A stretch of 9,667 bases of DNA from an uncultured Syntrophobacterales bacterium (GTDB lineage: Bacteria; Desulfobacterota; Syntrophia; Syntrophales; UBA5619). Every line of letters starts with the position of its first letter. Within the stretch, counting starts at the first letter, position 1. The stretch is from the NCBI GenBank assembly GCA_903903205.1, contig CAIUXU010000362.1, forward strand, positions 1 to 9,667. Reading direction: 5' to 3'. The notes under the pieces are model-generated. The model did no database searches. It saw nothing but the letters and a program-made list of their open reading frames with translations, and was not told the DNA's origin. This document shows positions 1 through 5,135 of the stretch, one piece after another. The position numbers were made by a program, and so were the translations under genes.

Positions 1-47
1 ATCACGTTTTCCCGGTAGGTAAATATGTCCGAAAAAAGATCAAACAT
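1..47 (-). CDS. cbiQ: Cobalt ECF transporter transmembrane protein CbiQ, N-terminal end only
   Basis: A frame starts as the previous gene ends and runs off the left edge. From the ATG at 47 it reads MFDLFSDIFTYRENV. CbiQ proteins often begin with a FxDxFAxRDN-like segment before a 'DPR/DxRxKL' stretch, so the match is suggestive but short. ATGATG offers two starts. The second (47) lies six bases after AGGGAAGG and is preferred; the first (50) would give a 4-base overlap but only three bases of spacing. CbiQ is the coupling transmembrane (T) subunit linking CbiM to the ATPase CbiO. Its position after cbiM and the CbiN-like gene supports this call more than the sequence alone does. Confidence 0.72.
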   Translation of the reverse strand, partial: MFDLFSDIFTYRENV

Positions 48-352
48 CATGAGCCTTCCCTGTCATGGTGAGCAGCCGAAACATGGTCTTTCCTCCTCGG
101 CGGGAAGAGGATGCGGAACCAGTATCCGGCGGCAAATCCACCGACCGCACCGGCCAGCAGGAAGAGAAACAGAAAGAGGTCTCCCCTGCCGGTGTTTATG
201 AAGGGTTCACGGGCCGGCCGCCCGGCTTCTTCGGCAAATTTTTCGATTACGGTCTCATCGACGCCGGACCAGGAGGCGGCTTGGCCAAAGGTCAACATCG
301 GTCCGGCAAGAAAAAGCCCGGCGAAAATAAGGAGCCGTGCAGTATTCTTCAT
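47..352 (-). CDS. Small two-helix membrane protein, probable CbiN-like cobalt transporter subunit
   Basis: This 101-residue protein has a hydrophobic N-terminal segment (5-22, LLIFAGLFLAGPMLTFG region), which may be a signal peptide or membrane anchor. A short outside segment follows with SWSGVDETVIEKFAEEAGR (27-45) and EPFINTGRGDL (49-59). A second membrane helix (60-77, LFLFLLAGAVGGFAAGYW) and a charged C-terminal tail with three His (90, 95, 96) complete it. Two helices around a soluble loop, and its place between cbiM and cbiQ, match CbiN, the small auxiliary subunit of CbiMNQO. The sequence lacks the motifs I associate with classical CbiN. I recall similar small proteins after cbiM in deltaproteobacteria, but cannot confirm this here. 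The start overlaps the cbiM stop (ATGA) behind a GGGAGG. The function is inferred from position and topology. Confidence 0.7.
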   Translation of the reverse strand: MKNTARLLIFAGLFLAGPMLTFGQAASWSGVDETVIEKFAEEAGRPAREPFINTGRGDLFLFLFLLAGAVGGFAAGYWFRILFPPRRKDHVSAAHHDREGS

Positions 353-1092
353 CCTGCGCCTCCCACCGCAACCGTCCGGAGAAGTTCGGGTCTCCGGTTC
401 CGGATGAACTTCAGCGCCCCGGCACAGAGGAATCCTTCGAGGATGCCGAGAGGAATCTGCGTGGGGACGAAGGCGAGCAGAATAAGCGAGAACATCGTTG
501 AAAATGATCCGTCTCCATGGAGCGCAGCGGCCAGCTCGAGGGAGGTCGTTGCGTAGGTGGCCCAGTCGGAGAGCAGCCCCGCGAGAAAGGCGGCTGCGAC
601 CAAGGGGAGACCGAGGCGTCTGGCTACCGTGAAAACGCCCCAGCCGACCCATGCGCCGGCCACCCCCATCGAGACGATGTTCGCCCCGAGGGTCGTGATC
701 CCACCGTGGCCAAGGAAGAGGGCCTGGAGGGTAAGCGCGATACTTGCGACGACCGCGGTCAATCCCGGACCGATCAGAATTGCGGCAATGCCCGCACCGG
801 AGGGGTGAGAGCAGGTTCCGGCGCTGGGAACGGGGATCGGCATGCAGGAGATGAGAAAAACCGCCGCTCCGACGAGACCGACGAGCGGCTTGAACCAGGG
901 GGTTTCTTCGTTGCGACGGCGGAGATCCCGGAGACCCCAGGCGACAAACGGGATGGCGACCGCATACCAGAGAACCGCCCAGGAGATGGGCAGTATCCCT
1001 TCGGAGATGTGCATCGCGAAAGCGGGCGCAGGCAACGCGCACAGGCTCACAAGCAGAAATAGGAAAACCAGGGGTGCTGTCCATCCTTTCAT
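349..1092 (-). CDS. cbiM: Cobalt ECF transporter substrate-binding membrane protein CbiM with signal peptide
   Basis: CbiM is the membrane component that captures Co(II) for the energy-coupling-factor importer CbiMNQO. The protein is 247 residues. Residues 1-26 form a signal peptide: Lys2, a hydrophobic core (PLVFLFLLVSLCALP) and an AFA cleavage site. Removing it would leave MHISEGILP, the standard mature N-terminus in which the free amine and second-position His bind metal. Conserved metal-site loops follow: CSHPSGAGIAAILIGPG (94-110, with H96) and LGHGGITTLGANIVSMGVAG (127-146). Several hydrophobic helices span about 37-53, 69-82, 104-125, 137-157 and 163-174, with a last group at 199-224. 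GGAGGAG precedes the ATG, which overlaps the cbiX stop. The upstream open frame to 1368 lies inside cbiX and was excluded. NikM is closely related, but the B12 context indicates cobalt. Confidence 0.95.
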   Translation of the reverse strand: MKGWTAPLVFLFLLVSLCALPAPAFAMHISEGILPISWAVLWYAVAIPFVAWGLRDLRRRNEETPWFKPLVGLVGAAVFLISCMPIPVPSAGTCSHPSGAGIAAILIGPGLTAVVASIALTLQALFLGHGGITTLGANIVSMGVAGAWVGWGVFTVARRLGLPLVAAAFLAGLLSDWATYATTSLELAAALHGDGSFSTMFSLILLAFVPTQIPLGILEGFLCAGALKFIRNRRPELLRTVAVGGAG

Positions 1093-1547
1093 GGTTGCTT
1101 CTCCTCCGGCGCCTCTCCCGGGCAACGGTCGATCGGCGCCGGTGCTGGTTCCGGGACGTCGAAGAGACTCTCCGACTCCCCTATCCGCTTCGCGACGAGG
1201 TTCACGAGGGTATCGTCGTAGCCGAGGTGTTTCCCGAGGAGCAGACGGACATCCGGATGTTTTTTCCCGCTCTCTCTTAGGATTTCCGGGATGTCTTCGC
1301 GGAGGTGAATGCCGAAATGGAGGAAATAGGGAAGTACGATCACGCTCTTTGCCCCCTGGCAAACGCATTGATCGAACGCCTCGGCGAACGGTATTCCCCG
1401 GCCGGACATCCGGCAGGTCACAACGATCCCGCCGAGCTTCACCCGCAGCCCCGCCGCGATCTTTTCCATGTCGTCGTCGGCGCCCACGGCGCGGCTCCCG
1501 TGGCCGATCAGAATCACCGCCTGCCTGTTGTCAATTCGTGGAATCAT
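1089..1547 (-). CDS. cbiX: Sirohydrochlorin cobaltochelatase, short CbiX type
   Basis: CbiX inserts Co(II) into sirohydrochlorin, the first committed step of the anaerobic B12 route. The protein is 152 residues and has one chelatase domain, so it is the short form that works as a homodimer. Metal-handling motifs are AVILIGHGSR (10-19), with H16, and VLPYFLHFGIHLREDIP (71-87), with H77 and H81; H16 and H81 fit the two active-site histidines of the family. The remaining about 30 residues (123-152) form a Pro/Glu-rich tail beyond the fold and contain no His-rich or Cys cluster of the type seen in some Bacillus CbiX proteins. Two cysteines lie close together at 61 and 63 (CVCQG). The TGA overlaps the cbiM ATG, tying cobalt insertion to cobalt import. 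SirB-type ferrochelatases share this fold, but the context favours cobalt. Confidence 0.92.
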   Translation of the reverse strand: MIPRIDNRQAVILIGHGSRAVGADDDMEKIAAGLRVKLGGIVVTCRMSGRGIPFAEAFDQCVCQGAKSVIVLPYFLHFGIHLREDIPEILRESGKKHPDVRLLLGKHLGYDDTLVNLVAKRIGESESLFDVPEPAPAPIDRCPGEAPEEKQP

Positions 1548-1553
1548 CTGCTG

Positions 1554-1557
1554 CTCC
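1554..1557 (-). promoter_or_regulatory. Ribosome binding site of cbiX overlapping the cbiC stop
   Basis: The minus strand reads TAGGAG with the TAG being the cbiC stop. GGAG lies six bases before the cbiX ATG at 1547. Termination on cbiC therefore places a ribosome almost on the next start, which suggests coupling even though the genes do not overlap. Confidence 0.65.
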
Positions 1558-2246
1558 TATGTTTTCTCTTCCGTTCCCGCAATGCCACAGAGGGCATGGA
1601 TGACACTTACCGCAAGCGGGCTCCCCCCCCGGCGGCCGGCAAGGGCGATGTAGGGTACGCCCAGCGTCATCAGCTCCTCTTTGCTCTCCACGACGTGGAC
1701 GAACCCGACCGGCATGGCAACGACGAGGGCCGGTCGGAGCCCCTCTTCAACGATCATCCGGTTCAGCTCCAGCAGCGCAATCGGGGCGTTTCCGAAGGCT
1801 GTGATCGCTCCGGCGATGAAGGGCCGGGCCTTTTCGATCGCATGAAGCGAGCGGGGAAGGCTGGTCCGGCGAGCGGTGCGTTCGATATCCTCATCGGCGA
1901 TGTGGCAGATGAGGCTCTCCTTCCGGTAAAACCCGCAAACTCCCCGCAGGCGCGCGAGAGAGAGCCCAGAGCGAATCATGTTCGAATCAACGATCAGCGA
2001 CCGGCAGGCCTGCAGGGCCGCAATGCCGGCGGCGATCGCATCCGGCGAAAAACGGACCATCTCCATGATCCCGAAATCGCCGGTCGTGTGGATCATCCGG
2101 CGCACGATTTGCCACTCATCCGGCGTGAACCGGTGCTCCGGGGCCTCCCTGTCGATGATCTCCATCGATTTTGCTTCGATCTCCGGCCCGCTTAGCGGCG
2201 CATCCAGAAAGGCGCGAATCAATGGGCGTTCTGGTGTCTCGTTCAT
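1557..2246 (-). CDS. cbiC: Cobalt-precorrin-8 methylmutase CbiC
   Basis: CbiC moves the C11 methyl group to C12, giving cobyrinate, the last change in the corrin ring before amidation by CbiA. The protein is 229 residues, slightly longer than the usual 205-215. The N-terminal helix contains IEAKSMEIID (23-32). The catalytic histidine is H53 in MIHTTGDFGI, the equivalent of His43 in CobH. Further conserved parts are ALQACRSLIVDSNMIRSGL (77-95), ITAFGNAPIALLEL (148-161), MPVGFVHVVESKEEL (178-192) and AGRRGGSPLA (203-212). GGAGG lies six bases before the ATG, which overlaps the cbiA stop (ATGA). The GRRGGS motif is encoded across a run of eight G (1623-1630), and the frame stays open. The stop TAG sits next to the cbiX ribosome binding site. 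Confidence 0.97.
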   Translation of the reverse strand: MNETPERPLIRAFLDAPLSGPEIEAKSMEIIDREAPEHRFTPDEWQIVRRMIHTTGDFGIMEMVRFSPDAIAAGIAALQACRSLIVDSNMIRSGLSLARLRGVCGFYRKESLICHIADEDIERTARRTSLPRSLHAIEKARPFIAGAITAFGNAPIALLELNRMIVEEGLRPALVVAMPVGFVHVVESKEELMTLGVPYIALAGRRGGSPLAVSVIHALCGIAGTEEKT

Positions 2247-3631
2247 GGTTTACCTCCGCATCGTTTGATAAACTGGGCGACCGCTTCCGGCCGTGAGGCA
2301 TAGTGGAGATGCATGTAGCTCGCAAGTATCGCCCCGTTTTGATATCCCTCGGTTTCGACCTTATCCGTACGGCAGCGCCGCAGGGAATAAACCCTCCGCC
2401 AGGCCGGATCGGAAATGGCGTCGTCGATCAGCTCCGAATAGTGGAATTCATGGCCCCGCAGAATATCGCCACGACGACCCCAGAGGGAGTCCTCCGTCAA
2501 GGTGACCTCCACGTAACCAAGCGCCTTTTTGCCGCTGAGCATGCGTGTCCGGGTGGGGAGGATGCCGGCAAAGGGATAAAAGCGGTCGTTCACCTCGATA
2601 CCCCGGGAAAGGTACATGAGCCCCCCGCACTCGGCGTAGAGAGGCCGTCCGAAGGCTGCGTAGGCGCGGATCGCGGCGAGCATCTCTCCATTTTCGGCAA
2701 GGCGTTCTGCGTGGAGTTCCGGATAGCCTCCCCCGAGGTAGAGACCGGAGAGCCCTTCCGGCAGGCGGCGGTCGGCGAGGGGAGAGAAAAAGACGATCTC
2801 GCAGCCCGATGCCTGCAAGGCGTCAAAGAGATCCTGGTAATAAAAGTGAAAAGCGGCGTCCCGTGCGACACCGATCCGCAGGTGATTCGGCGCTGAACAC
2901 GGTTTTCCGGAATCGGGAGAAGGAGCCGTCCTGACCGTATTGGTTAGCATTTTAGGGAAAAGCGCCTCCAGCGGCAGGTTCCGTTCCAGCACATCCGCGA
3001 GGGTGTCAAAAAGAGACTCCGGGAGCTGCCCACGATCAGCGGTGACAAGGCCAAGGTGTCGGGAGGCAAGCTCCGGAAAGGCCCCACGGGGAATCACCCC
3101 CAGAAGCGGCGGTAGACCGGCGGCCTGGAGGGAGTCGGAAAGCAAAGCGGCATGACGCTCCGAACCGCAGTGATTCGCAACAACTCCCATGAAACGGAGA
3201 TCCGGCTGGAATGTCGTATAGCCCTTCACGAGCGCGGCAAAGCTCCGGCCCATCCCGTGAACATTAACGACAAGGATAACGGGGGCATTGAGCAGGCGGG
3301 CGATCTCTGCCGTGCTTCCCGCATCGCTTTGCGCATCCGCCCCGTCGAAGAGCCCCATGACCCCTTCAACGAGGGCGCAGTCGGCGTCAGCCGTGGTCTT
3401 TGCGAAGAGTCGGTGGCAGTGGTCATGGCCGCTCATCCACCCGTCAAGGTTGTAGCAAGGACGGCCGGAGGCGAGGGCGAGGTAGGTCGGGTCGAGGAAA
3501 TCAGGTCCCACCTTGAAGGTCTGGATTTGCAAACCTCGGCGGGCAAGCGAACGCGCAAGTGCGAGCGTGAACGAGGTTTTTCCCGCACCGCTGTGTGTTC
3601 CGGCGATGACGAGCGAGGGACATCGAGACAT
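2243..3631 (-). CDS. cbiA: Cobyrinate a,c-diamide synthase CbiA
   Basis: CbiA amidates the a and c carboxylates of cobyrinate, using glutamine and ATP. From the chosen ATG (3631) the protein has 462 residues, as expected. The N-terminal synthetase domain has the P-loop AGTHSGAGKTS (10-20), FKVGPDFLDPTY (39-50), the NLDGWM segment (61-66) and VEGVMGLFDG (88-97). The C-terminal class I glutamine amidotransferase domain begins near LRIGVARDAAFHFYYQD (251-267). It has GLYLGGGYPELHA (296-308), the nucleophile C335 in YAECGG, and the histidine of the ASYMHLHYAS motif (437-446). An upstream in-frame extension to 3763 lies inside the adenosyltransferase gene and is not family-like. A GGGGTGG sequence precedes the start. 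The stop overlaps cbiC by 4 bases. It resembles CbiP in design, but the NLDGWM and HLHYAS motifs separate the two. Confidence 0.97.
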   Translation of the reverse strand: MSRCPSLVIAGTHSGAGKTSFTLALARSLARRGLQIQTFKVGPDFLDPTYLALASGRPCYNLDGWMSGHDHCHRLFAKTTADADCALVEGVMGLFDGADAQSDAGSTAEIARLLNAPVILVVNVHGMGRSFAALVKGYTTFQPDLRFMGVVANHCGSERHAALLSDSLQAAGLPPLLGVIPRGAFPELASRHLGLVTADRGQLPESLFDTLADVLERNLPLEALFPKMLTNTVRTAPSPDSGKPCSAPNHLRIGVARDAAFHFYYQDLFDALQASGCEIVFFSPLADRRLPEGLSGLYLGGGYPELHAERLAENGEMLAAIRAYAAFGRPLYAECGGLMYLSRGIEVNDRFYPFAGILPTRTRMLSGKKALGYVEVTLTEDSLWGRRGDILRGHEFHYSELIDDAISDPAWRRVYSLRRCRTDKVETEGYQNGAILASYMHLHYASRPEAVAQFIKRCGGKP

Positions 3632-4158
3632 CAGAATTCCACCCCTTTTTGCGCTTTCCGGCCGGTATCGAATCCGTGCTTGATGCAGCGGACCTCGGAG
3701 ACGGTGTCGGCGGCTTTGATCAGCCCTTCCGTCGCGCCCCGTCCGGTCAGGACGACCGTGCAACCGGGGGCCGCCCCATTGAGGGCCACCAGGACAGCCT
3801 CCTCGTCGAGCAACTTCAGAGAGACAGCCATGCAGACCTCGTCGAAGACGACAAGTCCATAGCGCCCCGATAAGGCCGCCTCTTCGGCTATCCGGAGCCC
3901 TTCTTCTGCCGCCCGTCGGTGGTCAGCGAATCGCGGATCGGTTGGGCGCGGGACGAAACCGAGGCCCGTCACGGCGATCTCGACGCCGGTCATCTCTTTC
4001 AGGGCCGCGAATTCTCCGGTCTCCGTATCGGATTTGACGAACTGGATGACTGCGATTGGGATGGCGTGGCCTTGCGCCCTGAGAACCATTCCCAGCGCCG
4101 CCGTCGTCTTACCCTTTCCGTCGCCGGTGAAAATCAAAATCCTGCCTGCCTCATTCAT
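3631..4158 (-). CDS. cobO: Cob(I)yrinic acid a,c-diamide adenosyltransferase, BtuR/CobO/CobA type
   Basis: This enzyme transfers the 5'-deoxyadenosyl group of ATP to the cobalt(I) form of the corrinoid, making the upper Co-C bond. The protein is 175 residues, a little shorter than E. coli BtuR because it lacks the long N-terminal arm. The P-loop TGDGKGKTTAALG is at 11-23. The substrate strand VIQFVKS is at 37-43. The Walker B-like strand LVVFDEVC is at 102-109, VVLTGRGA at 135-142, and the C-terminal signature CIKHGFDTGRKAQKGVEF at 158-175 matches the 'KHPF..G..AQ.GI.' ending of BtuR. The TGA shares its final A with the ATG of cbiA, a 1-base overlap. Its place between cbiA and cbiB fits adenosylation after a,c-diamide formation. 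It is unrelated in sequence to the PduO and EutT adenosyltransferases. Confidence 0.96.
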   Translation of the reverse strand: MNEAGRILIFTGDGKGKTTAALGMVLRAQGHAIPIAVIQFVKSDTETGEFAALKEMTGVEIAVTGLGFVPRPTDPRFADHRRAAEEGLRIAEEAALSGRYGLVVFDEVCMAVSLKLLDEEAVLVALNGAAPGCTVVLTGRGATEGLIKAADTVSEVRCIKHGFDTGRKAQKGVEF

Positions 4159-4164
4159 CGTATA

Positions 4165-4170
4165 CCCTCC
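4165..4170 (-). promoter_or_regulatory. Ribosome binding site of the adenosyltransferase gene
   Basis: GGAGGG on the minus strand lies six bases before the ATG at 4158, in the 17-base gap after cbiB. It fixes the start at MNEAGRILIFTG. The reading frame is open much further upstream, to about 4524, but that extension lies inside cbiB and precedes the family's P-loop by more than 120 residues, so it is not coding. Confidence 0.8.
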
Positions 4171-4175
4171 ATTTT

Positions 4176-5135
4176 TTACCATACTATCATCGCGGCGATT
4201 CCCCAGCGCACCGCCAAGAAAGCCGCTGCGGCGATTCCCGTCGCCGCATACATCATGCGGTTTGCGGTGGGAATGTGACCACGCACAAGCGGCATGATCG
4301 GGTCGCCCAACGTCGGCAGATCGACCTTTTCTCCGCGCCGTTCCATCACCCCCCCCAGCCGGATTTTCAGCGCCCCGGCAAACGCCGCCTCCGCGATCCC
4401 CGCGTTGGGGCTGATATGTTTCTGGCCGTCGCGCCGTGCGATTCTCCAGGCAGCGAAGGCCTGCTGCCCTGTGAGCGCTGCGGCTGCGGTGATGATGGGC
4501 GCCGCGAGACGCGCGGGGAGCCAATTCGCCCCGTCGTCGATCTTCGCTGCGGTCCGGCCGAAATCGATGTAGCGTTCGTTCCGATAGCCGATCATCGAAT
4601 CCAGCGTGTTGGCAGCCTTGTATGCCATGGCTGCGATCGGTCCTCCAAGCGCTGCGAAAAAGAGCGGGGCAATGATCCCGTCCACGGTATTCTCGGCGAT
4701 GCTCTCCACGGTCGCGCGGACGATCTCCGGTTCTGTCAGCCGCTCCGTGTCGCGTCCGACCAGCCAGGAGACGAGACGTCGCGCCTCAACCAGATCGAAT
4801 CTCGCAAGCGCCTGGTGAACGGCGTTGCTGTGGTCGGCGAGGTCGCGCGCGGCAAACGTCGTGTACAGGAGCATGATGGAAACGGCATCCCCGAGGCCGG
4901 GGTGGAACCATCCTGCAACCCCGATTATTGCGCCCGTCGCCAGGGCCGCCGTCAGGATAACCGCAAGCGCCGTCAAGCTCCCCGCGAGACGGGCGTTCGG
5001 AATCACCAGCCGGGCCGGTCCCTCCAGGGCTGTGATCAGACGGCCAATGATACGGACCGGGTGGGGCAGCCAGCGGGGATCGCCGAGAACCATGTCGAGC
5101 AGCAGGGCGATAACGATCTGGTATTCCAGCCTCAT
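4176..5135 (-). CDS. cbiB: Adenosylcobinamide-phosphate synthase CbiB
   Basis: CbiB is a membrane protein that condenses adenosylcobyric acid with aminopropanol phosphate to give adenosylcobinamide phosphate. The protein is 319 residues, normal for the family. It shows the family start MVLGDPRWLPHPVRIIGRLI (15-34), the core VESIAENTVDGIIAPLFFA (143-161), AYKAANTLDSMIGYRNERY (171-189), the D198-D201 region (AKIDDGANW), and KHISPNAGIAEAAFAGAL (239-256). Hydrophobic segments at about 5-17, 50-75, 153-172, 209-222 and 298-318 suit membrane helices. Its ATG overlaps the TGA of the CobD-CbiP fusion, with GGGG a few bases upstream, so the enzyme is probably made in step with the protein that supplies both its substrates. 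It ends in TAA, 17 bases before the next gene. The coding strand has a run of eight G at 4349-4356, which is in frame. Confidence 0.97.
   Translation of the reverse strand: MRLEYQIVIALLLDMVLGDPRWLPHPVRIIGRLITALEGPARLVIPNARLAGSLTALAVILTAALATGAIIGVAGWFHPGLGDAVSIMLLYTTFAARDLADHSNAVHQALARFDLVEARRLVSWLVGRDTERLTEPEIVRATVESIAENTVDGIIAPLFFAALGGPIAAMAYKAANTLDSMIGYRNERYIDFGRTAAKIDDGANWLPARLAAPIITAAAALTGQQAFAAWRIARRDGQKHISPNAGIAEAAFAGALKIRLGGVMERRGEKVDLPTLGDPIMPLVRGHIPTANRMMYAATGIAAAAFLAVRWGIAAMIVW

Noticed and set aside
349..1368. Extended upstream start for cbiM (339 residues)
   Set aside because: The extra 92 residues come from another frame of cbiX, are Arg/Pro-rich, and would bury the signal peptide. 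The ATG at 1092 has a good ribosome binding site and ATGA coupling.
1305..2195. Long open frame on the plus strand opposite cbiX and cbiC
   Set aside because: It is antisense to two clear family members, has no recognisable motif, and is explained by high GC and codon bias of the real genes.
2243..3763. Extended upstream start for cbiA (506 residues)
   Set aside because: The added 44 residues overlap the adenosyltransferase gene and precede a normal CbiA N-terminus. The ATG at 3631 has a ribosome binding site.
4159..4178. T-rich stretch after cbiB considered as a terminator
   Set aside because: There is no GC-rich hairpin next to it, and on the transcribed (minus-strand) sense it reads as A-rich, followed at once by a ribosome binding site.
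3631..4524. Extended upstream start for the adenosyltransferase (297 residues)
   Set aside because: The extra 122 residues lie inside cbiB in another frame. GGAGGG before 4158 and the family length fix the shorter start.
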